The translations under genes and the position numbers were made by a program. A model generated the notes under the pieces. That model did no database searches, was not told the origin of the DNA, and saw nothing but the letters and a program-made list of their open reading frames with translations. This document shows, in pieces, positions 15,230 to 26,200 of a stretch of DNA of 64,000 nt (positions within the stretch are counted from its first letter, which is position 1; each line of letters opens with the position of its first letter). The stretch is taken from assembly GCF_006636205.1 (NCBI RefSeq), contig NZ_VIGB01000003.1, positions 4,206,501 through 4,270,500 of the forward strand, in the 5' to 3' direction. This DNA comes from Kitasatospora acidiphila (GTDB taxonomy: Bacteria; Actinomycetota; Actinomycetes; Streptomycetales; Streptomycetaceae).

Positions 15230-16797
15230 CAGCCGCCGCCCCGGTGCAGCGCGACCGCGACCGGCCGGTCCGGGCCGGCACCGCGCTCGACCAGCGCCCG
15301 GGCCAGCCGGTTGGCGCTCGCGTGCAGCTGCGCGTAGCTGACCGACTCGCCGTCGGCCAGCAGGGCGGGCGCCTCGGGCGAGCCGGTCGCCGCGGCCTCC
15401 AGCAGGGCGGTGAGGGTCACCTCGGGGACGGGATGCGCGGTGTCGTTCCAGCCGGTCAGCAGCCGGTGCCGGGTGCCGGCGTCCAGCAGCGGCACGTCGG
15501 CGATCGGGCGGGTCGGGTCCTCGGCGGCGGCCGTCAGGAACCGGTGCAGCCAGTCGGCCAGTCGGGCGGCGGTGGTGCGGTCCACCACGTCCGGCCGGTA
15601 GGCGAGTTGGAAGCGCAGCTGGTCACCGGGCAGCGCGAGCAGCGTGATGCCGTAGTGGGTGGCGTCCCGGGCCTCCAGGTCGGTGATCCGCAGCCCGCCC
15701 GCCGGCTGCGGGGCGTCGGCGGCGCCGACCGGGTAGTTCTCGAACACCAGGGTGGTGTCGAAGAGTTCACCGTGGCCGGCGGCGGACTGGAGGGTCGCGA
15801 GCTGCATGTGCTGGTGCGGCAGCAGCGCGCTCTGGGCCTGCTGGACGGCCTCGAACAGCTCGGCGAGCCGCTCGTCGGACTGCCAACCCACCCGCACGGG
15901 CAGGGTGTTGATCAGCAGGCCGACCATGGACTCGACGCCCGGCAGCTCCGGCGGGCGCCCGGAGACAGTGCCGCCGAAGACCACGTCGGTGCGGCCCAGA
16001 TGGTGGCCGAGGACCAGGCCCCAGGCCGCCTGCACCATGGTGTTGACCGTCCAGCCGTGCGACCGGGCGGTGGCGGCCAACTGCTCGGTGAGTCCCACCG
16101 ACAGGGCACTCCGGTGCACCTCGGGGAGCAGCGCGGCGGCGCCCTGGCGGCCCGCGCCGAGCAGGGTCGGCTCGGCCAGCCCGGCCAACTCCGCCTCCCA
16201 GGCAGCCGAGGCGGCCGGCTGGTCCTGGCGGGCCAGCCAGGCCAGGTAGTCGCGGTACGGAGCCACCCGGCGCATGCCGGTCGCGTCGCCACGGCGCTCG
16301 TACAGCTCGAAGAGGTCGTCCAACAGGATCGGCACCGACCAGCCGTCCACCAGGATGTGATGCAGCGTCAGCAGCAATCGGGCCGCGCCGCCTGCGAGGT
16401 GCACCAGCACGAAGCGGAGCAGCACGTCCTCGTCCAGCGCGAACCGGTCGGCCCGCTCCTCGTCGCGCAGGGCGTCGAAGGCCTTGGCCGCCTCGGTCAC
16501 GTCCCGGTCGGACAGGTCGAGTTCGCGCCACGGCAGCTCCACCGTGCGGCGAACCACCTGGACCGGCTGGTCCAGGCCCTCGTGCACGAAGAGGGCACGC
16601 AGGTTGGGGTGGCGGGCCAGCAGCGCTTCGGCGGCGGTGCGCAGCCGAGCGGTGTCCAGGGTGCCACTCATCTCCACCGCGAGCTGCACGGTGTAGACGT
16701 CCGGGCCCTCGCTGTCGTACAGCGTCTGGAACAGCAGCCCGTGCTGCAGCGGAGAGAGTGGGAGCACGTCCTCGATCGAGCGCTGAGTGTTCGTCAC
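14950..16797 (-). CDS. NRPS3 fragment 1 of 3: condensation domain and start of adenylation domain
   Basis: The true N-terminus of NRPS3: GTG 16797 behind GGGAG, 15 bases after the NRPS2 stop. Residues 1-430 are a condensation domain with HHILVDGWS (about 16.35 kb). The IEDVLPLSPLQHGLLF opening is typical of domains that accept a donor ending in a D-residue, which fits the epimerase at the end of NRPS2. The first 60 residues of the adenylation domain follow. The frame breaks near 15235-15242, so the last 90 or so residues of this reading are spurious. Confidence 0.87.
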   Translation of the reverse strand: MTNTQRSIEDVLPLSPLQHGLLFQTLYDSEGPDVYTVQLAVEMSGTLDTARLRTAAEALLARHPNLRALFVHEGLDQPVQVVRRTVELPWRELDLSDRDVTEAAKAFDALRDEERADRFALDEDVLLRFVLVHLAGGAARLLLTLHHILVDGWSVPILLDDLFELYERRGDATGMRRVAPYRDYLAWLARQDQPAASAAWEAELAGLAEPTLLGAGRQGAAALLPEVHRSALSVGLTEQLAATARSHGWTVNTMVQAAWGLVLGHHLGRTDVVFGGTVSGRPPELPGVESMVGLLINTLPVRVGWQSDERLAELFEAVQQAQSALLPHQHMQLATLQSAAGHGELFDTTLVFENYPVGAADAPQPAGGLRITDLEARDATHYGITLLALPGDQLRFQLAYRPDVVDRTTAARLADWLHRFLTAAAEDPTRPIADVPLLDAGTRHRLLTGWNDTAHPVPEVTLTALLEAAATGSPEAPALLADGESVSYAQLHASANRLARALVERGAGPDRPVAVALHRGGGWWRHCSRCSRRARPTCRSTRSCRPAGSPGCLRAPTRSASWPTGRPPRCCPPGSARSRCCWTAPSWSGSWRCARRARWPTPSAAPRWTRATWRT

Positions 16798-16812
16798 GGT
16801 CTTCGTCTCCCT

Positions 16813-17838
16813 CTACTTCCTCAACTTGGCTTCGAGGAGGTCGATGTGCTGCTGGGACAGTCCGACCAGGGTGAGGTCGGAGGGGGTGAGGCCGCCGGCC
16901 TCCGGGCTCTCGGCGTGGTCGCGCAGAGCTTGGAGGGCCTGCTGCCAGAGGGCAGCGAGGTGCTCGACGTCGGGTGCGTCGAACAGGGCGGCCGGCCAGG
17001 CCAGGTCGACGGTCAACCGGGGGCCGTCCGGGGTGTCGTGGGTGGCAGCGTTGATCTCCAGGGCGTGGGCGAACGGCAGTTCGGCGTCGCCCAGCGCGGA
17101 GCCCGCGCCCGTGTCGCCCACCGCCAGCCAGTGGGCGTCGGTGCCTTGGTCGGTGGTGAAGCGGCCGAGGTAGTTGAAGCCGATCTGGGGGCCGGGTGGG
17201 CGGCCAGGGTGGTGGCGGTGGCGGGGTTGAGGTAGCGCAGCAGGCCGTAGCCCAGGCCGTGGTCGGGGACGGCGCGCAGCTGCTCCTTGACCTCCTTCAG
17301 GGCGGTGCCGTTGGCGGGGCCTGCGGTGGTGACCTCGGTCCAGGTGAGCGCCGGGGGTGTGAGGCGGACCGGGTGCATGCTGGTGAACCAGCCGACGGTG
17401 CGGGTCAGGTCGTGGCCCGCGTCGAGGGCATCCTCGTGACGGCCGTGGCTTTCCAGGTCCAGCAGCAGGCCGTCGCGGGTCTGCTCCGGGCGCCACTGGC
17501 GTGCGGCCAGCGCGAGCGCCGTCAGCAGCACGTCGTTGACACCCGCGTTGTACGCCGCCGGGACGGTGGTCGACAGCGCCTCGGTCAACTCCGGGGCGAG
17601 GGTGACGGTGTGGGACTCGGCCGTACCCAGGGTGTCCCGCTGGGAGTCGAGGGCGTGCTTGCCGAGCTGGGCCGGGGTGGCAGACACCATGCTTGACCAG
17701 TACGGGAGTTGGTCGGTCCAGCGGGGGTGGGTGGCGGCGCCGGTGAGGGCCTGGGACCAGCCGAGCAGCGAGGTGCCGACCGGCTCCAGCTCGCCGCCTG
17801 CATAAGCGGCCGCCAGGTCGGGCAGCAGGATCCGCCAC
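16813..17838 (-). CDS. NRPS2 fragment 4 of 4: C-terminal half of the epimerisation domain
   Basis: The authentic part runs from about 17191 to the stop at 16813 and begins QIGFNYLGRFTTDQG, a late motif of epimerisation domains. The equivalent site in NRPS1 (around 28120) has six G where this copy has five (17187-17191), so the break is a one-base loss. NRPS2 ends in a short basic tail, LLEAKLRK, quite unlike the acidic tail of NRPS1. Confidence 0.83.
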   Translation of the reverse strand: MADPAARPGGRLCRRRAGAGRHLAARLVPGPHRRRHPPPLDRPTPVLVKHGVCHPGPARQARPRLPAGHPGYGRVPHRHPRPGVDRGAVDHRPGGVQRGCQRRAADGARAGRTPVAPGADPRRPAAGPGKPRPSRGCPRRGPRPDPHRRLVHQHAPGPPHTPGAHLDRGHHRRPRQRHRPEGGQGAAARRPRPRPGLRPAALPQPRHRHHPGRPPGPQIGFNYLGRFTTDQGTDAHWLAVGDTGAGSALGDAELPFAHALEINAATHDTPDGPRLTVDLAWPAALFDAPDVEHLAALWQQALQALRDHAESPEAGGLTPSDLTLVGLSQQHIDLLEAKLRK

Positions 17839-18227
17839 GACACCCCGTCCACGACCAGGTGGTGGACCACCAGCAGCAGCACACCGTCCGCATCCGGGCC
17901 GTGGTCGAACCAGACCGCCTGCAGCATGACCCCGTGCTCCGGGTCCAGACGACGCCGGGCCGCCTCGGTCTCGGCCGCCACCGCCGCCGGGTCGGCGCTC
18001 TCGACGCGGTGGACCAGTGCCGTCACGTCCGGGCCGTGGTCCGGCTCGGGCACCTCCAGGTGCCAGGTGCCGTCGGCGGTGACGGTCAACCGGGCGCGCA
18101 GGGCGTCGTGGTGGCGGATGACGGCGGCGATGGTGGCGGTGAGGGAGGTCAGGGTGAGGTCGGCCGGCACGGGGACGGTGTAGGCCTGGTTGAACTCGCG
18201 CACCGGGCCGCCCCGGCCCGCAGCCAC
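17013..18227 (-). CDS. NRPS2 fragment 3 of 4: epimerisation domain
   Basis: True sequence from about 18211 to 17191. It contains HHLVVDGVSWRILL (about 17.86 kb), ESHGRHEDAL and RTVGWFTSMHPV, the core motifs of an epimerisation domain. The domain converts the residue loaded by module 6 to the D form before transfer to NRPS3. The upstream break at a CCCC run (18211-18214) is the same as the one in NRPS1 at 29145-29148. Confidence 0.85.
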   Translation of the reverse strand: MAAGRGGPVREFNQAYTVPVPADLTLTSLTATIAAVIRHHDALRARLTVTADGTWHLEVPEPDHGPDVTALVHRVESADPAAVAAETEAARRRLDPEHGVMLQAVWFDHGPDADGVLLLVVHHLVVDGVSWRILLPDLAAAYAGGELEPVGTSLLGWSQALTGAATHPRWTDQLPYWSSMVSATPAQLGKHALDSQRDTLGTAESHTVTLAPELTEALSTTVPAAYNAGVNDVLLTALALAARQWRPEQTRDGLLLDLESHGRHEDALDAGHDLTRTVGWFTSMHPVRLTPPALTWTEVTTAGPANGTALKEVKEQLRAVPDHGLGYGLLRYLNPATATTLAAHPAPRSASTTSAASPPTKAPTPTGWRWATRARAPRWATPNCRSPTPWRSTLPPTTPRTAPG

Positions 18228-21200
18228 TCCATCACCGGCAACAGCGGCACCGACCCGACAGCCTCACGACCGGGCACGATCGTTTCGGCGGCGTGGGTGG
18301 CGACTGCCGCCAGTTCGCGGACCGTCTTGTGCTCGAACACATCGCGCGCCGTCAGCACCAACCCCGCCTTGCGGGCCCGGCTGACCAACTGGATCGAGGC
18401 GATGCTGTCGCCGCCCAGGTCGAAGAACCCGTCATCGATCCCGACGCTGTCGCGGCCCAGCACCCCGGCGAAGACCTCGCACAGGATCCGCTCCCGCTCG
18501 CTGGTCGGGGCCACCAACTCGACCTCGCCGGAAGACTCGGGCGCCGGCAGCGCACGCTTGTCGAGCTTGCCGTTCACCGTCAACGGGAATGCGTCGAGGG
18601 CGACGAACGCCGAAGGCACCATGTAGGCCGGCAGCCGGCTCGCCGCGTACTCCCGCAACCCGTCCACCGCGCCGACCACGTAGGCGACCAACTGCTTGTC
18701 CCCGGGCCGGTCCTCGCGCACCACCACGACCGCGTGCACCACATCCGGATGCCCCGCGAGCACAGCCTCGATCTCCGCCGGCTCGATCCGGAACCCACGG
18801 ATCTTCACCTGATCGTCCGCACGACCCACGTAGTCGATCGCGCCGTCCGCCGTCCACCGCACCAGGTCACCCGTGCGGTACATCCGCCCACCCGGCGCAC
18901 CGAACGGATCCGCCACGAACCGCTCCGACGTCAGATCCGCCCGCCCGCCGTACCCCCGCGCCAACCCCGACCCCGCCAGATACAGCTCACCGACGGAACC
19001 CGGCGGCAGCAGCTGCAGCAAGTCACCCAGCACATAGGCCCGCGTCCCCGACATCGGCGCACCGATCGGCACACCGGCGGCCAGTGAACGGCCGGCAGGC
19101 ACCGGCCAGCCCGTGGCGTAGGTGGTGGTCTCCGTCGGCCCGTAGACATGAGTGATCCGCAGGTCGGGGCAGACGCGCAGCGCCTGCTCGACGGCCTCCG
19201 AAGACACCTTCTCGCCGCCGAACAGGACCTCCCGCAGCCCCGCGAAGGCCTGCGGCTCCTCCACCGCGATCGCATTGAACAGCGCCGTCGTCAGGAACAC
19301 CGCCGTGACACCGTGCGTCGCGATCGCCGCCCGCAGCTCCTCCGGCCCCAGGTGCCCGCCATCGGCGACCACCACGCGGCCGCCGCGCAGCAGCGGAGTC
19401 CACAGTTCGTAGGTCGAGGCGTCGAACGCGTGCGAGGAGTGCATCAGCACGCAGTCATGGGCCCCGGTGGCGAACATCGGGTCGCGGGCCAGGTCCACCA
19501 CGCTGCCGTGGCCGGCCATGACGCCCTTGGGCCGCCCGGTCGTGCCGGAGGTGTACATCACGTAGGCAAGGTGGTCCGCATCGATGGTGTCGGGGTCCAG
19601 CACCGGCGTGCCCGGGTACCCGTCTGCGCGCTCCACAAGGTCCCCGAGCTGCATGGACCGCGCGCTCGCCGCCAGGTCGTCGGGGAGCGTGTCACGGTCG
19701 GTGAGCAGCAGCGGGGCCTGGGCGTCGCGCACGATCCAGGCCAGCCGGTCCGCCGGGTAGGCGGCGTGCAGCGGCACGTAGCAGCCACCCGCCTTCAGCA
19801 CCGCCAGCTCGGCCAGCACCAGTTCGAGCGAGCGGTCCAGGAACAGCGCCACCGGTGTGCCCAGGCCGACCCCCTGCTCGCGCAGGACGTGTGCCCACTG
19901 GTTGGACCGCGCATCCAACTCCGCGTAGCTGACCGTTTCTTCGTCCGAGACGACCGCCACCGCGTCGGGCGTACGGGCCACCTGCTCGGCGAAGGCCGCC
20001 ACCACGCTGCCGCGCCGGGGAACAGGTGCGCCCTGCCCCCAGACGGTCAGCTGCTGGGCCACCTCGTCGTCGGAGAGCAGCTGGATCTCCGCCAGCCGGC
20101 GCTTCGGCTCGGCACCCACCTGGCGGCAGACCCGGGCCAGCCGCTCGCAGAGCACCCGTACGCTCGACGCGTCATAGAGGTCCTGGGCGAACTCCACTGT
20201 GGCGTCCAGGCCGTTGGGTCGCCCCTGGTCGTCGAAGGTCTCGCGGAGGTCGAACAGCAGGTCGAACTTGGCCTGGCTGCCGGAGATCTCCACCAGCGAG
20301 GGTGCGAGGCCGGGCAGGTCGAGGTCGGCTTCCGGGGTGTTCTGCAGGGTGAGCAGGGTCTGGAACAGCGGGTGCCGGGCCAGTGAGCGCTCGGGGTTGA
20401 GCACCTCCACCAACCGCTCGAACGGCACGTCCTGGTGGGCGAAGGCTGCCAGGTCCCAGTCCCTGACCCGGTCCACCAGCTCCAGGAAGGTGGGGTCGCC
20501 CGAGGTGTCGGTCCGCAGCACCAAGGTGTTGACGAAGAACCCGACCAACTCGTCCAGCGCCTCGTCCGTACGGCCCGCCATGCCGGTGCCCAACGGGATG
20601 TCCGTGCCCGCTCCCAGCCGGGTGAACAGCGCGGCCAGCGCGGCCTGCAGGACCATGAAGAGGCTTGCGCCGGACTCCCGGGCGAGCGCCACCAGCGCCT
20701 GGTGCACGCCCGCGTCCAGCTGCCAGTCCAGGCGTTCGCCGTGGTAGGAGGCGATTGCGGGGCGCGGCCGGTCGGCCGGCAGCTCCAGCACATCCGGCAG
20801 ATCGGCCAACGCCTCCTGCCAGAAGCGGAGTTGCTGCGAGATGACACTCTCCGCGTCGTCCTCGGAGCCGAGCATCTCCCGCTGCCAGAGTGCGTAATCC
20901 GCGTACTGCACGGGCAGTTCGGGCAGCTCCCGGCCCAGGTAGCCGGCCTCGAAGTCCCGCAGCAGCGGTGCCAGCGACCAACCGTCACCCGCGATGTGGT
21001 GCAGCACCAGCAGCAGCACATGCTCATCGGGCGCAATTCGGAACAGCGTGGCACGCAACGGGAGTTCGGCTTCCAGATCGAAGCCCCAGGACGCCTCGGC
21101 GGCCGTTGCCTCGGCCAACTGGGGCTCGTTGAGCTCGGTGACGGTCAGCGGCAGCTCCGCCGCGGGCAGCACCAGTTGCTCGGCCTGTCCGTCGGCCTCG

Positions 21201-23077
21201 CGGTAGAGCGTGCGGAGGGCCTCATGGCGGGCCACCACGGCGTTCAGCGCAGCCGTCAGCGCCGCCACATCCAAGGCGCCGCGCAGTCGGATGGCCAGCG
21301 GGAGGTTGTACATGCCGCCGCTGTCCATCCGGTCCAGGAACCAGACGCGCTGCTGTGCGTACGACAGCGGGATCCGCTCCGGGCGTGGCACCACCCGCAT
21401 CACCCGCGATCGCGCGCCCACCGAGCCCTCGTCCAGCGCCCGGGCCAGCTGCGCCACCGTCGGATTCTCGAACACCGTCCGGATGCTCAGCTCCGCGCCC
21501 AGCACCGAGCGGATCCGGCTCAGCAACCGGGTCGCCAGCAGTGAATGCCCGCCCAGGCCGAAGAAGTCGTCATCGATCGAGACCCGGTCGACGATCAACA
21601 ACTCGCGGTAGATCTGGACCAGTTGTTCTTCACGCGCATTGCGTGGTGCGCGTCCGCCGCCGAGTCCCGCCCACTCCGGCGCCGGCAACGCCCGCCGATC
21701 CAACTTCCCCGACGCCGTCAACGGCAACGCATCCAACACCACGAAAACCGACGGCACCATGTACCCCGGCAACAACCCCGCCACATGATCCCGCAGCCCG
21801 TCCACATCCACATCCCCCACCACATAACCCACCAACTGCCGATCCCCCGCCCGCACCTCACGCACCACCACCGCCACCCGCTCAACCCCCGCAAACCCCC
21901 GAACAACCGCCTCCACCTCACCCAACTCAATCCGGAACCCCCGCACCTTCACCTGATCATCCGACCGCCCCACAAACACCAACCCACCCGACCGATCCCA
22001 CCGCACCACATCCCCCGTCCGATACATCCGCCCACCCACCGCAAACGGACACGCCACAAAACGCTCCGCCGTCAAACCACCCCGACCCACATACCCCCGC
22101 GCCACACCCACACCCGCGATATACAACTCCCCCGCCACCCCCACCGGCACCGGACGCAACCACTCATCCAAAACAAACACATCCGTCCCCGCCACCGGCC
22201 CACCAATACCCGGCACCACCCCCACCGGCCCATCCACCACACCCACCACCGAATACACCGACGTCTCCGTCGGCCCATACCCATTCGTCACATCCCACGC
22301 CACCGCCCGCACCGCATCCGCCAACGACGCCGAAACCGCCTCACCACCCAACAACACCCGCAACCCCGACAACACCCCAGGCACCGCATCCACCAACGCC
22401 TGCACAAACGTCGGCGTCCCCTGCACAAACGTCGCCCCCGACCCCTCAACCAACCCCGCCAACCGCACCGGATCCAACACCACCTCCCGCTCCACCAACA
22501 CCAACCGCCCACCCCCCAACAACGGTACGAACAACTCCACATTCGAAATATCAAACCCAAACGTCGTCACCCCCAAAAACACCGACGACGCCGACACCTC
22601 AAAACGCACCCCCATATCCCCCAACACATTCGCCAACCCACCCCGCGTCACCACCACACCCTTGGGCCGACCCGTCGACCCCGACGTGTACAACACATAA
22701 GCCACCGCACCATCCGGCACCGAAACCGGAACCCACCCACCACCATCAAGCCCCTCATCCCCCAGCCCATCCACAACCACCAACTCCGCACCACCAACGG
22801 AAGGCAACCGATCCCGCACCACACTCGACGTCACCACACACGAAGCCCCCGAATCCCCCAAGATGTACGCCACCCGCTCCCCCGGCAACTCCGGATCCAC
22901 CGGAACGAACCCCGCCCCCGCCTTCAACACCGCCCACAACGCCACCACCAGATCCACCGACCGCGACAACGCCACCGCCACCCGGTCATCCACCCCACCC
23001 CACGCCCCACCAACACCCGAGCCAACCGCCCCGCACGAGCAGCCAACTCCCCATACGTCACCCGCTCCCCACCACAC
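18149..23077 (-). CDS. NRPS2 fragment 2 of 4: A-T-C-A-T (modules 5 and 6)
   Basis: The longest intact fragment. In order: the adenylation domain of module 5 (pocket reading DIVQLGGVY, loosely like the glycine code DILQLGLIW but too different to call); a carrier with LGGHSLLA (about 21.55 kb); a condensation domain with HHIAGDGWS (about 21.0 kb); the adenylation domain of module 6 (pocket DAYFLGVTY, closest to isoleucine-type codes, low confidence); and a carrier with LGGDSIAS (about 18.41 kb), the form usually found before epimerisation domains. The module 5 adenylation domain is an almost exact copy of that of module 2 in NRPS1. Confidence 0.9.
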   Translation of the reverse strand: MWWGAGDVWGVGCSCGAVGSGVGGAWGGVDDRVAVALSRSVDLVVALWAVLKAGAGFVPVDPELPGERVAYILGDSGASCVVTSSVVRDRLPSVGGAELVVVDGLGDEGLDGGGWVPVSVPDGAVAYVLYTSGSTGRPKGVVVTRGGLANVLGDMGVRFEVSASSVFLGVTTFGFDISNVELFVPLLGGGRLVLVEREVVLDPVRLAGLVEGSGATFVQGTPTFVQALVDAVPGVLSGLRVLLGGEAVSASLADAVRAVAWDVTNGYGPTETSVYSVVGVVDGPVGVVPGIGGPVAGTDVFVLDEWLRPVPVGVAGELYIAGVGVARGYVGRGGLTAERFVACPFAVGGRMYRTGDVVRWDRSGGLVFVGRSDDQVKVRGFRIELGEVEAVVRGFAGVERVAVVVREVRAGDRQLVGYVVGDVDVDGLRDHVAGLLPGYMVPSVFVVLDALPLTASGKLDRRALPAPEWAGLGGGRAPRNAREEQLVQIYRELLIVDRVSIDDDFFGLGGHSLLATRLLSRIRSVLGAELSIRTVFENPTVAQLARALDEGSVGARSRVMRVVPRPERIPLSYAQQRVWFLDRMDSGGMYNLPLAIRLRGALDVAALTAALNAVVARHEALRTLYREADGQAEQLVLPAAELPLTVTELNEPQLAEATAAEASWGFDLEAELPLRATLFRIAPDEHVLLLVLHHIAGDGWSLAPLLRDFEAGYLGRELPELPVQYADYALWQREMLGSEDDAESVISQQLRFWQEALADLPDVLELPADRPRPAIASYHGERLDWQLDAGVHQALVALARESGASLFMVLQAALAALFTRLGAGTDIPLGTGMAGRTDEALDELVGFFVNTLVLRTDTSGDPTFLELVDRVRDWDLAAFAHQDVPFERLVEVLNPERSLARHPLFQTLLTLQNTPEADLDLPGLAPSLVEISGSQAKFDLLFDLRETFDDQGRPNGLDATVEFAQDLYDASSVRVLCERLARVCRQVGAEPKRRLAEIQLLSDDEVAQQLTVWGQGAPVPRRGSVVAAFAEQVARTPDAVAVVSDEETVSYAELDARSNQWAHVLREQGVGLGTPVALFLDRSLELVLAELAVLKAGGCYVPLHAAYPADRLAWIVRDAQAPLLLTDRDTLPDDLAASARSMQLGDLVERADGYPGTPVLDPDTIDADHLAYVMYTSGTTGRPKGVMAGHGSVVDLARDPMFATGAHDCVLMHSSHAFDASTYELWTPLLRGGRVVVADGGHLGPEELRAAIATHGVTAVFLTTALFNAIAVEEPQAFAGLREVLFGGEKVSSEAVEQALRVCPDLRITHVYGPTETTTYATGWPVPAGRSLAAGVPIGAPMSGTRAYVLGDLLQLLPPGSVGELYLAGSGLARGYGGRADLTSERFVADPFGAPGGRMYRTGDLVRWTADGAIDYVGRADDQVKIRGFRIEPAEIEAVLAGHPDVVHAVVVVREDRPGDKQLVAYVVGAVDGLREYAASRLPAYMVPSAFVALDAFPLTVNGKLDKRALPAPESSGEVELVAPTSERERILCEVFAGVLGRDSVGIDDGFFDLGGDSIASIQLVSRARKAGLVLTARDVFEHKTVRELAAVATHAAETIVPGREAVGSVPLLPVMEWLRAGAARCASSTRPTPSPCRPTSP

Positions 23078-23217
23078 ACCACCGCCACCACACCAGGAGT
23101 ACGAGCCGCCTGCTCCTCCAACCCCTCCACCACACCCCGCACCACACCCAACCGCTCACCACGACCCCACCCCGCCAACACCACCCGCTCAACCTCAGAC
23201 ACCAGATCCAACCCGGA
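21641..23217. repeat. Duplicated adenylation-domain cassette, copy 1 (in NRPS2)
   Basis: 1577 bp almost identical to 32575-34150. It spans from the C-A linker to the A-T linker, i.e. one complete adenylation domain. In the coding strand third codon positions are nearly all G or T, with C almost absent, unlike most of the cluster where C and G dominate. Confidence 0.9.
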
Positions 23218-26200
23218 AAGCCGAGCGTCCGGAGTGGCCGCGAAGGCCGCCACGACCCGGGTCAGGCGGTCGCAGAAGGCCTGAACGGTCTCGGCGTCGT
23301 ACAGATCCAGTGCGTAGTCGACGTCGCCGGCGATCCCGGCCGGGCGGCCTTGTGCGTCGAAGGTCTCGTGCAGGTCGAAGGTCAGGTCGAACTTGGCGAC
23401 ACCGCCGCCGAGTTCCACCACCGACGGGGTGATGCCGGGCAGGTCGAGGTCCGGCTCGGGCGCGTTCTGCAGCAGCAGCATGGTCTGGAACAGCGGCTGC
23501 CGGGCCAGTGAGCGCTCCGGGTTGAGCACCTCCACCAGGCGCTCGAACGGCACGTCCTGGTGGGCGTAGGCCGCGAGGTCGGTGTCCCGGACCCGCTTGA
23601 CCAGGTCGCGGTAGGTCGGGTCGCCCGAGGTGTCGGTGCGCAGCACCAGGGTGTTGACGAAGAACCCGACCAACTCGTCCAACGCCTCGTCCGTACGGCC
23701 TGCGATGGCGGTGCCCAACGGGATGTCGGTGCCGGCACCCAGCCGGGTGTAGAGCGTGGCCACGGCCGCCTGCAGCACCATGAAGACGCTCGCGCCGCAC
23801 TCCCGCGCCAGCGTGGCGAGGGCCTGGTGGGCGGCGGCGTCGAGCTGCCAGGCCAGCCGGCCACCGCGGTAGCTGGCCACCGCCGGGCGCGGCCGGTCGG
23901 CCGGCAACTCCAGCACCTCCGGCAACCCCGCCAACGCCTCACGCCAAAACGCCAGTTGCCGCGCCGCCAAACTCTCCGGATCACCCTCCGAACCGAGCAC
24001 CTCCCGCTGCCACAACGCGTAATCCGCATACTGCACCGGCAGTTCGGCCAGCTCCCGCCCCAGATACCCCGCCTCCAGATCACGCAGCAACGGCGCCAAC
24101 GACCAGCCGTCACCCGCAATGTGGTGCAGCACCAGCAGCAGCACATGCTCATCCGCACCAAGCCCGAACAGCACCGCCCGCAACGGCAACTCCGCCGCCA
24201 GGTCAAACCCCTGCCCAGCCACCCCCGCCAGCGCACCGGACAGCTCCGGCTCCCCAACCCGACGAACCGTCAACTCCAGCGGCGCCGACGACAGAACCAC
24301 CTGCCGCGGCTCACCATCAACCTCCGGGAACACCGTCCGCAACGCCTCATGCCGAGCCACCACCCCGTTCAACGCGGCCTCCAACGCCGCCACGTCCAGG
24401 GCTCCGCGCAGCCGGACGGCGACCGGGATGTGGTAGGTGCCGCCGTCGGTGCCCAGCCGGTCCAGGAACCACAGCCGCTGCTGGGCGAAGGAGAGCGGCA
24501 CGACCGTCGGCCGCTCCATCGCCCGCACCGCCGCCCGGGCCTCGGCCGCACCGCCGAGCGCCTTGGCCAGCCGGGCCACCGTGGTGTTCTCGAAGACGGT
24601 CCGGATCGGCAGTTCCACGTCCAGGGCGGAGCGGACCCTGCTGACCAGCCGGGTGGCGAGCAGCGAGTGCCCGCCCAGGTCGAAGAAGTCGTCGTCGATG
24701 CCGACCGCCGGGAGGCCCAGCACCTCGGCGAACACCCGGCAGAGGATCTCCTCGCGCGGCGAGCGCGGGCCGCGACCGGCTCCGACGCCGATCGCGACGG
24801 TGGGCGCGGGCAGCGCACGCTTGTCGAGCTTGCCGTTCACCGTCAGCGGCAGCACGTCGAGGGCGACGAAGGCCGACGGCACCATGTACTCGGGCAGCCG
24901 GGTGGCGGCGTAGCCGGCCAACTCGGCGGTGGCGCCGACCACATAGGCGACCAGCTGCTGGTCCCCGGGCCGGTCCTCGCGGACGACGACGGCGACCTGG
25001 CTCACCTCGGGGTGGTCGCCTAGCACCGACTCGATCTCGCCCAGCTCGATCCGGTAGCCGCGGATCTTCACCTGGTCGTCCACCCGGCCGGCGAACTCCA
25101 GTGTGCCGTCGGCTCGCCAGCGGACCAGGTCGCCGGTCTGGTACATGCGACTGCCGTCCCCCTCGAAGGGGTTGGCGACGAACCGCTGCGCGGTCAGCCC
25201 GGGGCGCGCGACATAGCCGCGGGCCAGGCAGGTCCCCGCGATGTACAGCTCGCCGACCACGCCGGGCGGCACCGGCCGCAGCGCACCGTCCAGCACGTAC
25301 AGCCGGCAGTTCCACATCGGCCGGCCCAGCGAGAGCACCTCGCCGGGGATCACGTCGCCGGGCTCGATGGCCAGCGTGGTGCAGCCGACGGTGGTCTCGG
25401 TCGGGCCGTACTCGTTGAGCACCCGGACCCCGGGGTGCTCCTGGCGCCACTGGTCGAGGTGCGAACCGGGCAGCGGCTCGCCGCCGAGCACGAGTTCGGC
25501 GGTGGGCGAGTAGTCGGCGGGCAGCGCCCGGAGCAGCGCGAGGTGGCTGGGGGTGCCCTTGAGGTAGGCCACGCCGCCGGCCGGCACGGGGGCCAGCGGG
25601 TCGGGCTGCCCGTCGGCGAACCGGGTCAGGTGGACGGTCCCACCGCTGATCAGCGGGGCGTAGAGACCGGTGACGGTCAGGTCGAAGGAGACCGGCGAGT
25701 GCACCAGGCTGCTCTGCCGGGCCGCCGGGTAGACCTCGCAGGCCCAGAGCAGGTAGTTGACCACGGCCTGGTGCTCGACCTGCACGCCCTTGGGACGCCC
25801 GGTGGAGCCGGAGGTGTAGATGACGTACGCGGGATGCCCGGGCAGCAGCGGCGCGGTGCGGTCGGCGTCGGTCAGCGGGGTCTCGGGCAGCACGGCCAGC
25901 TCGGCGGCGAACTCCGGATCGTCCAGGAAGAGCAGCTCCGGGCTGCCCGCCGGGAGCGAGCCGGCCGTGGCGGCGGTGGTCAGCACGCAGACGGGTGCGG
26001 TCTCCTCGAACAGCCCGGCGATCCGCTCGGCCGGGTGGTTCGGGTCCAGCGGCAGGTAGCCGGCGCCGGACTTGAGCACGGCGAGCAGCGCGGTGACCAG
26101 CTCGGGCCGCTGCGGCAGGGCCAGCGCGACCATCCGTTCCGGCCCGGCGCCGCGGGCCACCAGCGCCCGGGCCAGCCGGTTCGCCCGGGCGTGCAGCTCG

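Noticed and set aside
21355..23511. Long proline- and histidine-rich plus-strand reading frames opposite the NRPS genes (also near 32289-34685, 13442-15337 and 25435-27798)
   Set aside because: They are mirror images of the coding strand in high-GC DNA. They show no domain, have composition dictated by the opposite codons and lack ribosome binding sites.
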